This document shows positions 22,571 to 33,599 of a stretch of 64,000 nt of DNA, in pieces (position 1 is the stretch's first letter; each line of letters begins with the position of its first letter). The notes beneath the pieces were generated by a model that saw nothing but the letters and a program-made list of their open reading frames with translations, did not search any database and was not told where the DNA came from. A program made the translations under genes and the position numbers. This DNA is from Limnephilus marmoratus (Eukaryota; Arthropoda; Insecta; Trichoptera; Limnephilidae), in assembly GCA_917880885.1 (NCBI GenBank), contig OU862907.1:67575072-67639071 (forward strand), read 5' to 3'.

Positions 22571-23913
22571 AAAATATGTCGCTAAAGACAGTGAATTAAT
22601 CAAATGCATCGACTGTAATGGATCTTTCCACAAACTATGTGCTATTTCAAACCCCGCCATTAACGTGGGTAATGAATTTATTTGTACAAACTGCGGAACA
22701 CAGCGAACAATAAATGCGAACACGGACAACGCAACGGCCGGAGGCAGCGGGTCACAAGGCCCAAACTTAGAAAATATCCCAGAAATGAAGCAAATTCTTA
22801 ACGAAATAAATAATAAAATAAGCATCATGTATGTCATGAAAAAAGATATGGAGACTCTCACACAGTCAACTGAGTTTCTATCCAACAAATATGACGAACT
22901 GATATCGCTACACCTAGAATTGGGAAAAAAACTAAAAGAAAACGAAAACAAACTCAATGAAGTTATAAACAAAAACACATACCTTGAAAAATGTAATAAA
23001 GCACTGGAACACAGGATTCAAGAAATTGAACAAATAGAAAAAAACTGTAATATTGAACTGTTTGGTCTGGAAATGAAAAAAGATGAAAATATTGAAACAA
23101 CCATAAAGACAATTGCAGAAAAACTAAACACAAATTGCGAAAATATTGAGAAGGTTTGGAGACTTCCTAATAGAAAGGACTCCAAACCGGCTAACGTAAT
23201 CGTGAAGTTCATACGTCAAACTTATCGAGACGAGTGGTTACAAAAAAAAAAAAACATATTAACAAACAATGACATTTACAAGAATGGAAACAACGACCGA
23301 ATTTATATCAATGAAAATCTCACTAAAGAAAAAAAAGATCTACTATACATTACAAAACAAAAAATGAAAACAAAATTTAAATTAAATTTCGACCTCCGTA
23401 GTCCAGTGGCTAAGACTCTTGACTCACATTCCGGAGGTCGCGGGTTCGAACCCGGCATGCGCAAATAAATTTTATTTGATTAATTTGTGTTATTTCACAA
23501 TTAATTCATTTAAAATAATATATAGTATATTTGCGGCATGTTCCAGAGTGGAAGATACTATTAGTATCGCCCTGGTGTAAGACCACCATTCAGAATTGAA
23601 ACGTTGCTTGAAAATGGCTTTAGCCGTGTTTAGTGACCAGATCTGAATAGCCAGGTACTTCCCAACCTTCCTCATCCCCACCTCCTTCCCCTCCCCACTA
23701 CCTTCAGCCTCACAACATACCCCAATTGGGGATGCCATAGTCTCACTGGCTCCAGACGGGAGCAGTTGAGATTCTTGTGCGGTATTCACTGTAAAAAAAA
23801 AAAAAAAAAAAAAATATATTTGGGTACAAAATGCCAAAATATTGATAAGAAGTGAAGGTGATGGGAAAATTATCCATATAAAAAATGAGAATGATATAAA
23901 CAAATACATTTAA
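22571..23913 (+). pseudogene. LINE ORF1 (unit 2): start missing, split by SINE
   Basis: Same sequence as 18361-19703, lacking the first eight codons, so the first two Cys of the PHD finger are lost. An internal ATG at 22665 opens a frame that runs into the SINE and stops at 23468. The true C-terminus resumes at about 23812 and ends at TAA 23911. Confidence 0.82.
23391..23811 (+). mobile_element. tRNA-derived SINE inside ORF1 (unit 2)
   Basis: Exact positional counterpart of the SINE at 19181 (offset 4210), with the same A and B boxes and same poly-A start. Confidence 0.9.
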
Positions 23914-23985
23914 AAAAAAAAAAAAAAAAAATCAAAATTCCTTTTGACTCGGAACAGTTATTTTATCAGTTACTAAATCCACGTC

Positions 23986-26925
23986 ATGGAAGATACGACA
24001 CCATTTCAAACTCACAAATTTATCAAGAGCTATAATTTGGATAACTGGATAAACGATAAAAACATCAAAATGAGGTTTGTGGCTATTCATCTAAATATAA
24101 GATCGTTGAAAAAGAATTTTAATTCATTTATTGCACAAGTAAACGACGTTCTGCAGTTTATAGATGTAATTTTTCTAACGGAAATAAATATTAAAAACGA
24201 AATAATACCTATGTTCAATATACCAAACTTCACATCGATTGCAAATACTCGAGAGAATAGAAGAGGAGGGGGATTAATCATGTACTTAAAAAACCATCAT
24301 ACTTTTAAGAAAACAAACATTTCTTTTAAAAGCTGCGAGACAATATCTGGAGAAATCACCACCGTTTATCAAGATGTCATAAATATACTTGCAGTTTATC
24401 GTCCGCCGAGCAGCAACAAGAAAATATACTTGAAGGAACTAAAACAAATATTACAATTAACTTCATCTGATTCAAACTACTTGTATTGTGGTGATATTAA
24501 CTTGAATTTATTGGATACCAAAAATAGTGTAATTACAGAATATCAAAATCTACTCAGTGAAAATGGTTTAGAAAATGTAATATTAGATGTGACTCGGGAT
24601 GAAATTTTAAACGGAAAAAATGTGTATTCATGTATTGATCATATTGCAATTCGCAACCGTAATAACACTGTATTTTCATGTATTGTGACTAACAAAATAT
24701 CCGACCATTATATAACAGGAGTTGCAATAGGTAAAGAGGTACTTACAAAGGATTTAAATAAAAAAATTGAAATTATTGATAATAAATTGGTATATTCGAA
24801 ATTAAAACTAGTAAATTGGGGGAAATTATTACAAACTGAATGTCCTTCAGAACTGTACTATAATTTAAAAAATATTTTTGATAATATATATGCTTCCTCG
24901 AAAAAAGAAAAATTATTTGAAAATAATCTTAGGCACAACAACCCATGGGTGACTGAAGAAATTAAGAACATGATTAAAAAAAGAGATTATCTTTACAGAA
25001 AATGCAGGAATAGCCCAAATAACCCGGTATTTCGTTTAGAATATACGCGATATAGAAACAAAACAAACAAACATATTAATATTACTAAAAACACGTTCCA
25101 TAAAAACGTAATAAATAGCTTAAACGGCAACCCGAGGAAACTCTGGGATGAAATAAATAATCTAATAGGTAAACCTAAACAAAATTTAGATAAAATAATC
25201 CTTCAACATATGGGAAGTCAAGGAGATACAAAGTTTTTATGCGATAAATTTGCCACAACATTTGTAAATGAAATAAAAGACATAAGACATAATTGTACTA
25301 AAAAATTCCTAGATCGTAACACGTATACAACTCCTGCTATTATGTCGATGAGATTTAGACCTGTATCACAAAAAGATGTTAAAAAAATTATTAATGATAT
25401 GGATGTTAAAAAATCAGAAGGCAATGACCAAATAAGAATAAAAGACCTGAAGTTAATTGCTGATAATATAATCCCAGTACTGACTAAACTAATTAACCTT
25501 TGTGTTAGTAAAAGTATCATGCCTGACGAACTTAAAACATCCATCATCAGACCTATATATAAATCAGGAAACCACAAAGATTTCACAAACTATCGACCAA
25601 TAGCGATTCTCTCGTGTATTGATAAAATTATTGAAAGGGCTATCTTTAATCAAATACAAAATTTTATAGAAAAAAATAGAATCATAAATCCCATACAGTA
25701 CGGATTTCAAAAACAAAAAAGTACTACACAACTACTTTCTAAATTCACTGACCATATAAATTGTCATTTGAATGAAAAATATTATGTAGGCATAATTTTT
25801 ATAGATTTTAAAAAGGCCTTTGACACATTGGACCATGAAACATTACTAAGGGCAATGGAGGAATGTGGTATTAGAGGTCCTTTAAATAAATTTTTTAAAA
25901 ATTATTTGTTTAATAGAAAAATTAAAGTTAAAATTGACGGAATTTTAAGTGATGAAATGTTGGCAAACACTGGGGTAGCTACGGGATCGATATCGGGACC
26001 TACGTGTTATATTATGCAAGTAAACAGTCTACCAAACGTAATAAAACGTTGTAAATGCTACATGTTTGCAGACGATACTTGCATCATATGTGCTGACAAA
26101 AATCCACAAAAAATTCAGGAAATTTTACAAACAGACCTAAATAATATAATAAAATGGTCCCACGACAATGGCATTATTATCAACGCAAAAAAAACCAAAT
26201 ACATGCTTATACATTCACCACATGCAAACTGTCAGGATAAGGAATTGCACATTAAAAGTCATTCATATGATTGCTTACACACAAAAAACCAATCCCTGCA
26301 GTGTAATTGCCCAAACATAGAAAAAGTGTACCAATATACATACCTTGGTCTTACAATAGATGTCAATTTTAACTGGTCAATTCATATTGAAAATGTATGT
26401 AATAGATTAAGATCTATATTAGGGAAATTTTATCACCTAAAAAACTTTGTTAATAAAAATATATTATACTGTACATATAACGCATTAGCAGAATCAATTA
26501 TAGGATACGGAATAAATAGTTACGGATTAACGTACAAAACGTACTTAAATAAAATAGAACAACTACAAATCCGTTTCCTAAAATTGATATCAGGCAAAAA
26601 AAAAGTTCAATTATGTGATGGCGATTATAAAAAAATGTTCTCCTTGTGTAATGTGCTCTCTATACATAGTAGGGTAGATTACCAATTAACTCGAGATGAA
26701 TTCTGGAATACAGAATTCAAAAAACCTGTAAACCATAACTACCCCACTAGGCATAGAGAAGCAGAAATGTTTATTATTAATAAATCTCAAAATGTATACG
26801 GTGATAGAACAAAAAGGCATAAAATTCCGCAAATATTTAATGCATTACCTGAAAATATTAAAAACGAGACATCATATTCAAAAATCAAAACTAAAGTTAG
26901 ATCATTCCACTTCAATAGAATATGA
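23986..26925 (+). CDS. LINE ORF2: endonuclease and reverse transcriptase, intact 979 aa
   Basis: Enzyme for target-primed reverse transcription. The N-terminal AP-like endonuclease (about residues 30-255) shows NIRSL, FLTEI, GGGLIMY, VYRPP, GDINLNLL, CIDHI and SDHY in order. A linker follows, then reverse transcriptase (about 460-760) with KSEGNDQI, NYRPIAILS, QYGFQKQKSTTQ, FIDFKKAFDTLDHE, the GVATGSISGP block and the catalytic FADD. The C-terminal part has YTYLGLTIDVNFNW and ends SFHFNRI before the stop at 26925. There is no RNase H domain. The block that is usually GVPQGSxLGP is changed to GVATGSISGP. Full length, no stops: possibly recent or still active, although its ORF1 partner is SINE-disrupted. 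The start is the ATG after the ORF1 stop (73 nt downstream). Confidence 0.9.
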   Translation: MEDTTPFQTHKFIKSYNLDNWINDKNIKMRFVAIHLNIRSLKKNFNSFIAQVNDVLQFIDVIFLTEINIKNEIIPMFNIPNFTSIANTRENRRGGGLIMYLKNHHTFKKTNISFKSCETISGEITTVYQDVINILAVYRPPSSNKKIYLKELKQILQLTSSDSNYLYCGDINLNLLDTKNSVITEYQNLLSENGLENVILDVTRDEILNGKNVYSCIDHIAIRNRNNTVFSCIVTNKISDHYITGVAIGKEVLTKDLNKKIEIIDNKLVYSKLKLVNWGKLLQTECPSELYYNLKNIFDNIYASSKKEKLFENNLRHNNPWVTEEIKNMIKKRDYLYRKCRNSPNNPVFRLEYTRYRNKTNKHINITKNTFHKNVINSLNGNPRKLWDEINNLIGKPKQNLDKIILQHMGSQGDTKFLCDKFATTFVNEIKDIRHNCTKKFLDRNTYTTPAIMSMRFRPVSQKDVKKIINDMDVKKSEGNDQIRIKDLKLIADNIIPVLTKLINLCVSKSIMPDELKTSIIRPIYKSGNHKDFTNYRPIAILSCIDKIIERAIFNQIQNFIEKNRIINPIQYGFQKQKSTTQLLSKFTDHINCHLNEKYYVGIIFIDFKKAFDTLDHETLLRAMEECGIRGPLNKFFKNYLFNRKIKVKIDGILSDEMLANTGVATGSISGPTCYIMQVNSLPNVIKRCKCYMFADDTCIICADKNPQKIQEILQTDLNNIIKWSHDNGIIINAKKTKYMLIHSPHANCQDKELHIKSHSYDCLHTKNQSLQCNCPNIEKVYQYTYLGLTIDVNFNWSIHIENVCNRLRSILGKFYHLKNFVNKNILYCTYNALAESIIGYGINSYGLTYKTYLNKIEQLQIRFLKLISGKKKVQLCDGDYKKMFSLCNVLSIHSRVDYQLTRDEFWNTEFKKPVNHNYPTRHREAEMFIINKSQNVYGDRTKRHKIPQIFNALPENIKNETSYSKIKTKVRSFHFNRI

Positions 26926-27176
26926 AAACTAAAATATTGTATAAAAATACCTAAATCTATGAAAAACAAATAATATTTTGATCGAATAGGTATAGACCTA
27001 GTTCTTTTAACCATTGTTCAAAATAAAATTTATGTTACAATAAGCATTATAATAATTAGTTAAGTATTTTAATATTAAGTATTATATTATTAAATAATTA
27101 CTAGATATGTATTAAGCACCAAGATATCAAACATTTTATATGTTGTAAGTAAATAAATTGGAAAAATGAGAGATTT

Positions 27177-27209
27177 CTTACAATCAAACTGATTGATCAG
27201 TTTTGTAAG
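27177..27209 (+). promoter_or_regulatory. Conserved 3' UTR hairpin of the LINE
   Basis: CTTACAA ... TTGTAAG outer stem and AACTGA-TTGA-TCAGTT inner stem. The same fold is kept in the relic at about 616-654. By analogy with other LINEs it may be the reverse-transcriptase recognition site. Confidence 0.6.
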
Positions 27210-27464
27210 ATTTAAGTAAGAGAAATTATTGTACAATTAATAACTAAATAAACATATTAAAAAAAAAAAAAAAAAAAAAAATGAAAAAAATGTGAAATAA
27301 TTCAAATCAAAAAAAAAAAAAAATAGTTAATTTCTTTGTAGATGAAAATTAAAACGTTCTTTGTTGAATACCTATCGAGTGCTTTCATTAATCGTGACAG
27401 CACAAAAAAGCATTTATCCTAAAAATGCTGCATCTCTTTCTTACACATCAAATAGTGGTTTTTA

Positions 27465-28025
27465 ATTTGGCAGGCGGGAATGGGTACCACCGCCCCGGGA
27501 ATTTATTGGATAAGCAACACCCGTGCCATAGGTCACCCCAAGTGGTTCGCTATGTATTGTCAATTAGCAGGGGTGCCCGGGTTCATGGGGTGCGGTTTGT
27601 CCGTGTCTTGACGGCGGATGCATCTGCTCACCAGCTGCATGGCAGGCCGGATCGGAAGAAAGTGGTTGAAGGAGTCCATTTGACTTCTCCAGCCAGATTC
27701 TCACAACGGGAGGGATGGATTGGACACATTGAACCCCAGATTCCTACCCCACCCCTCGTAACCTTTTCATTCCCAAAACGTCCTCTCCTTCCTTTTCCTA
27801 AAAAGTCCCTCCACACAGCTTCCCAAAAGATGACATAGGCCCCAAGGGAAACTGTTTTTCCTCAGTGGGAGGGATGGATTTATACAACTGTCACTCATAC
27901 CTTTTTTCCTTCCCAGAACTTCATCTCCTTCCTTTACTTAAAAAGACCCTCCACACAGCTTCCCCAAAAATGACATAGGCCACGAGGGAAATTGTTTTCC
28001 TCAGAGCCTCCTGTATGGAGCTAAT
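27465..28025 (+). repeat. Dispersed repeat family A, long copy
   Basis: Starts GGCGGGAATGGGTACC and carries all the family landmarks, including GGTGCCCGGGTTCATGGGGT and CTTCTCCAGCC. The distal CTCCACACAGCTTCCC / ATGACATAGGCC block occurs twice (near 27810 and 27950), so its tail is internally duplicated. The open frame 27425-27838 is repeat sequence. Confidence 0.75.
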
Positions 28026-28298
28026 TTTAAAAAAACATCAACCACTCGAGCGACAGACCAATTTAAAACTTTTTCCTCGGATTGCTCGTGATTTTTCGGT
28101 TATCGTTATGAAAATTTTCCGCCCACATTAAAAAGTCATACCTTAAACTTAATAATAATTCAAAATAAGTACAAATGCGTCTAGGGAAAATTTGCCTAAA
28201 ACTGGCAGCAAAGCAATCCGAGGTATTTTAAATAGTGCCATATTGTGGCAAAAAGCGCTCCATTGGTCATGTAATACTTAAATGAAAGTTTTACTATA
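28026..28298. repeat. Low-confidence repeat hosting the mariner
   Basis: 28180-28290 resembles 62150-62260 (GCAATCNGAG, then TTTAAA, a TGGC..CC block, CGCTCCA). No coding content seen. Confidence 0.4.
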
Positions 28299-28300
28299 TA

Positions 28301-29301
28301 TTAGATCCTTACATATGAAATTGGCGTTTTGCCGTACTGGCAACTTTGATCTCAAATATCTTCTCTTTGGTTAGGAATTATTATTAAATTTGAATTTATA
28401 CAGCTATTTACTCACAAATACATGAGTAAACAGCTGTATAAATTCAAATTTGTACAGCTGAATTTATACAGCTATTTACTCATGTATTTGTGCTTCGAAA
28501 ACTGTAATTCATATGTTTTTTCCTTAATTGTTTTTTTTCTTTGCTTCACTTAGTTTACAAAATGGAAAACTTGAAATATCTTGAGTACGAGTTCCACCGT
28601 GGCACCAGTGCTGCAGAAACGGCTCGAAGGATTAATGATGTGTATGGCGACGGTGCCGCAAAAGAAAACACAGTGCGTTTTTGGTTCCAACGTTTTCGTT
28701 CTGGAAATTTCGACCTGCAGAACAAGCCCCGTGGACGGCCGGAGACCAAAGTTGATAATGAAGAATTGAAGGCTATTGTGGAAGCGGATCCATCGCAAAC
28801 CACATCCGAGTTAGCTGCAGGCTGCGGTGTTAGTGATAAAACTGTTTTAATCCACTTGAAGCAAATTGGGAAGGTGAAAAAGCTTGAAAGGTGGGTACCT
28901 CACGAATTGAGTGAAGCAAATCAACAAACACGCGTTGACCGCTAGACCACATACTGCACAACAGACGGCTACCAAATTAGAGGAGCTTCAATTGGAATGT
29001 CTAAGACATCCACCGTACTCTCCGGACCCTGCCCCAACAGATTACCATTTTTTTCGAAATTTGGATAACTTCTTGCAAGGGAAAAAATTCAACTCCGATG
29101 GGGCAGTCCAAACCGCCTTCAAAGATTTTATTGATTCCCGTCCGAATGGTTTTTTTAGTAAAGGGATCGATGAACTACCTATGAGATGGCAAAAGTGCAT
29201 AGAAAGCAATGGTACATACTTTGATTAAATAAATATATTATATTTAAAAAAATCGACTTTATGTTCCTTCCATACAAAACGCCAATTTCATAAGGACCTA
29301 A
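28301..29301 (+). mobile_element. mariner, irritans type, internally deleted
   Basis: Inverted ends TTAGATCCTTACATATGAAA and TTAGGTCCTTATGAAATTGG (right end read on the minus strand), with GGCGTTTTG shared, flanked by TA at 28299-28300 and 29302-29303. It is 1001 bp instead of the usual ~1.3 kb. The region around 28375-28495 contains repeated ACAGCTATTTACTCA / TGAGTAAACAGCTG palindromic pieces. Confidence 0.88.
28562..29228 (+). pseudogene. mariner transposase with central deletion
   Basis: The N-terminal helix-turn-helix part is present (TVRFWFQRFRSGNFD, GRPETKVDNEEL, ADPSQTTSELA, WVPHELSEANQQ). At about 28935 it jumps to the region ARPHTAQQTATKLEE after the second catalytic Asp, with a frame change and stop. 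The final catalytic block YSPDPAPTDYHFF and C-terminus RWQKCIESNGTYFD remain (28911-29228). Roughly 150 residues, including the first catalytic Asp residues of DD34D, are missing, so it cannot cut DNA. Confidence 0.88.
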
Positions 29302-29303
29302 TA

Positions 29304-30485
29304 TATACTCTATTTTTACCTTTTTTTTACTGCCTACCAAACAGCCTCCCTTGCCATACATCAGGGTTGGTAACAGCACTCGATTGTGGACTGCATAAAT
29401 AATATACAATATTTTGAAAATAATGGTTTATTAAGATGGTACGAGAGATTTTTCAATATTCAATGATTTTTGCGCGTTTTCGAAGTCGCCTACGTCCATA
29501 ACCGTACAAACAAAAAAAAAGTTATACCAAAAGAATGATAGTTACATTTACGTTCTATCCCCAGAAATATAATTAAATATTAACAAAAAATATTTTTCAT
29601 ACTTTATAACTGTTTGAAAAATAGTTGTTTTCAACAATTCTCAATCGACCTGCAAATATTTTTCTTATGTTGTCGTATTCATAAAGGAAAAAAAAAGAAA
29701 AAAAATATTTTTAGATAGAAAACATCTCAACGTATACCGCTTCATTTTTAAATTTTTTAATTAAAGAGCCTTTTTAGCTAAATTACGATGTGATATTATT
29801 AAAAAAACTGCATAAATCAGTCAACTTTAGAATCGTTTTAATGTACCAAAAAACAGGTTAGTTAATAAAATAAAAATATCATCAAATAAAACAGTATTTT
29901 AAGAATCTCAATTAAAAAATAAATATATTAAAATCCAATGATTTATTTGGTTTGCATCAATTTTCGTATCATATATTAGGGCAGATTTCTCAAAAGCAGA
30001 TCAGTGCTCGGACAAGCCCGAAGACGGAAGGTTGTCTGTCACGCTACTTTAAATAATTTAAGTAAAAGCTGAATCACCCAAAAGATCAGTCATTTACTAG
30101 ACCTTAATACATTGTCGGAATTATTAAATGGCCCTTTTTACAATTTCTTCTTTAATTTGCTATCTACTCAAGTCGCACGGCCGAGCTGTGTCTGCGCTGT
30201 TCAGGGATATTCAAAGTTAACATAATACTATATGTTTATGATAATTAAATAATGTTTTTGATAATTAAATAAATGTATATGATAATTAAATAAATGTTTC
30301 CGACATTTATATAAGAACAAATAATATGAAATGCGAAATATCTATTCGATGGCAAATAACTATTTTTGAAAAATCTTAATGAAATTTTATTAAATTATTC
30401 ACATAAAATTAATCACTTATACCCTAGTTTTGTTCACGTTTACATATCTTTATTTATAATATATTTTTTTCATTTCTAGTTTTGT
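29304..30485. other. AT-rich, nothing recognised
   Basis: No supported gene or element end. A short (ATAATTAAATAAATGTWT)-like repeat lies near 30240-30300. Confidence 0.5.
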
Positions 30486-30745
30486 TATTTTCGATAAGGC
30501 TCTCGACTGGCGTTCCGGAGGTCACGGGTTCAAATTCAGCATGCGCAAGTAAATTTTATTTGATTGGTTTGTGTTATTTCACAATTTGATCATTTAAAAA
30601 TATTATAAGGTATACTCTTATTTGCGGCACGTTCAAGATTGGAAGATAGTTTCAGTATCGCCCTAGTAAAAGACCACCATTCAGAATTAAAACTTTGCTT
30701 TAAATGGCTTTAGCCGTGTTTGGTGACTAGATGTGAATAGTCAAG
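30486..30745 (+). mobile_element. SINE fragment, diverged, 3' truncated
   Basis: Head remnant GGCGTTCCGGAGGTCACGGGTTCAAATTCAGC and the body through GCCGTGTTTGGTGACTAGA match the SINE at 19181. The 3' portion and tail are missing. Confidence 0.75.
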
Positions 30746-30877
30746 CTGTCTGATCTGACAGTAACCATGTAGCAACTTTAACTTTTTTTCCAATTTAACC
30801 TTAAAAATTTAGTCTTCAAACTCTATTCACTCGAAAACTAAGGTTTTTTGGTTTGAGCTTTATATATAAACATGTAT

Positions 30878-32410
30878 ATATCCAGCCGAGTAGTCGACCA
30901 ACCCTTCACCCCTCCTCCAACTGTACGACACCTACCATTTTTTTTATGTTTTTGTAAAAAAAAACATCAAAGATGTCACCGGACACCGAAATTTCATTTT
31001 CATTTTTTACTCCATATAATGTCAGGAATCACTGGTTAAAGTAAGTCAAGTACTTAACATCCTGTATATGTGCAGACCTAGTGCTGCATATATACATTAT
31101 CCATTTTACCCTTAACCCATTGGCCACAGAATTAATGAGCAAAAAAATTGGCCTTCACCACTGAATTAATTTTGTACCAAAAATTGAAAACCTGCATCGG
31201 TGTACTAAATCCATTGTATCTTTTAAACCATGTTTTAAAATGAATTAATTTCTTTAAATTTACAACATTAAAATAAAACATTTTAAAATATTAGAAAATA
31301 TAAATAAATAAGGATACAAACATAACCTTCTCTTTTTTCGTAAGTTTTTTTCCACATTTTAATTCAAAAAGTTACAAGAAAACATAATATTCATAAATCG
31401 AACAATAATAATTTTTGTTTTTTACATACATGTATACTAAAAACTAATACAATAATTTGGTATGATAGTCCTTAAAGCAATCAGGGACGTTCAGGGTCAC
31501 TACCAAAAGCTTACAACCACTCGCAATTTTGAAGAAATTAAATGGCGGCTGGCGGCATACAAAACTTGGAACACAAATATCAGGGAAAAAACATAAGAAA
31601 GATATTATTACCAATTCTATGAAATTAATGATTAATTACCTACAGAGCTTTCAGCATTTAAAATTTTATTAAAAAAATGTCACAGTCGTGCTCGTTTTCC
31701 GTTTTTTGGCGGACCTACTCTAGCCCGTCAGCGTGCCGGGGTTTGTGGTTAAGTACCTGAGTTGCACACCCGGCAGGCTGCCGGGGTTTGTGGCCAATGG
31801 GTTAAATCGACTAAAATCAAACTAACCGTACAATGCACTTAAATGAAAACTATTAATTCTTGTTTATTATTTTCTTTTTAATAACTTTTTACTTAACACT
31901 ATGTACTCTTATTTTAATTTTTTTTTTATTTAGTAATTTTATTTAAATAACTACTCGAAACTGTTATTTCTGTATTGATTATTAGCACTTTTTGATCATT
32001 TTTACAACGTGCTTACAATTTATACCTACTATAATTGAAAAATAACCACTTGATTTCACTGAACTTAACTGGTTTAAATTATATTCACTATTTAATGTAA
32101 ATTACTTTACACGCAATTTTATGCTTCCTAAATAAACATAAATAAATAAAATAAAATATATGTATTGTATTAAAATCAATATATTTTATATGTATGCAGC
32201 ACTAGGACTGCATATATAAATATAGGGTTTAAAGGAACGTACTTGACTTACTTTAACCATTGATTCCGGACATTATTTGGAGCAAAAAATGTAAATGAAA
32301 TTTTTTGTCTACAGTGACATCTTTGATTTTTTTTTTCTACAAAAAACATAAAAAAATTAGGTATTGGACAGTTAGAGATGGGGTGAGTGGTTGGTCGGCT
32401 ACTCGGCTGG
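30878..32410. repeat. Large inverted repeat (arms about 220 bp)
   Basis: 30878-31100 (GCCGAGTAGTCGACCAACC ... GTGCTGCATATAT) is inverted at 32195-32405 (GCAGCACTAGGACTGCATAT ... GGTCGGCTACTCGGC). Arms are about 80-85 percent alike by eye. A TTAA MITE sits in the spacer, and a third partial arm follows at 32455-32560 in direct orientation with the left arm. Probably an old TIR transposon. Confidence 0.7.
31112..31805. mobile_element. TTAA-target (piggyBac-like) MITE
   Basis: Perfect 17-bp inverted ends TTAACCCATTGGCCACA including the TTAA target on both sides. 694 bp, no transposase. GTGCCGGGGTTTGTGG is repeated near its right end. The GGCCACA ends set it apart from the family at 37402 onwards. 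Confidence 0.8.
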
Positions 32411-32560
32411 GTGAACAGTGACGACATGCGGAAAAATATTTGATTTTGAGGAAAAAAAAAGTCGCCGGAGATCAAAATTTCATTTACATTTTTTATTCCA
32501 AATAATGTCACGAATAACTGGTTAAAATACGTCGAGTACGCCTAAAAATACCCTGAATAT

Positions 32561-33595
32561 ATAATATTGTATTATACTCTTAATATAGGTATGCACATTT
32601 TGTAGTAATAAAAATCGTCTAATCAACAGTTATTATCAATTTTGTTAAGTTTTCAAATAAAACAATGACAACAAGAGGTTTTTTTCTTTGCGATGATATT
32701 AATAACAAAAATAATTACCGATTCATTAAAGTAATCTTAATTTACCTTTGAATTTGTGTTGAAAAAGTAATAATTTACATTGGAAAAATTATCATTCTTT
32801 TCACTTTCTGCAAAATTTTAAATAAAACTGCTTTTATACCCCTGATATCACCAAACGCTCGCTGAACAAAATTACATACGAGTTTCATGGTAAAGTCGAC
32901 GCCCTAGAGCTTGGCGGGAGGAGGAAATCGGGGAATTAGATTACAAGTAGCGTTGTGAAATTATGTACAACTTTAAAACAGAATACCGAAGTTAAAATAT
33001 GTGAAAACTACACGGGCGACATTACGACGAAACAGCAAACTAATTTCACCTAATTTGAAAATACTTAAAGGACTGCTAGGCTCTTAATAAGGCTTTTTTA
33101 ACAACAATTCAATAACATTACATTCATTTACTCAATAACAAATTTAAATCTAATTCCTAATTTGCAAATTCTACCTACACTAAAATTAAATTCATTATTT
33201 ATTTATGGAATAATTTTTGCTTTAAAAAATAAAAATATTTTAAAAATAAATTGATAAACTAAATCATGTCATTTATATTTTACTATAAAATAATACGAAA
33301 AATGTTTACATAATATATTAATTTAAAAAGAAAATAATTATTTAAAGAGAAAATTTATTGAATTTACATACATGGTTGCATGGGTTTGTGCGTATAATTT
33401 TTATTTTATTAAAAGGTCCAGGTCCTATTGAGATTCAATCAGCCTTACTAATCGTTAAACAGTATTTTAGTTACACATTGAATAGGGCTCCGAAAGAGCT
33501 GGCAACGTCGCATTTAGGCAAACTGACACATGAAATTCCAGTCTTGAAAAAGTGAAGTTTTCGTACACATTATTTTTTAATTGACCTTCACCGCA
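32561..33595. other. AT-rich, no recognised gene
   Basis: A 65-codon frame at 33358-33555 stands out by less biased composition, but it has no recognisable motif or clear splice context. I do not call it a gene. Confidence 0.45.
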
Positions 33596-33599
33596 TTAA

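Larger units (their letters stand above)
22566..27281 (+). mobile_element. LINE tandem unit 2, 5' truncated, 3' complete
   Basis: Starts inside ORF1 at codon 9 and carries the same nested SINE as unit 1, so the SINE came before the duplication. ORF2 is fully open and is followed by about 330 nt of 3' UTR with AATAAA (27247-27252) and a poly-A run of about 23. The differences I noticed from unit 1 are one base in an A-run near 19720, the frame-shifting A, CTAGAT/CGAGAT at 22484/26692, and one base at the junction. Confidence 0.9.

Noticed and set aside
33358..33555. Possible exon or small gene
   Set aside because: Single open frame of 65 codons without recognisable domain, splice context or repeat support.
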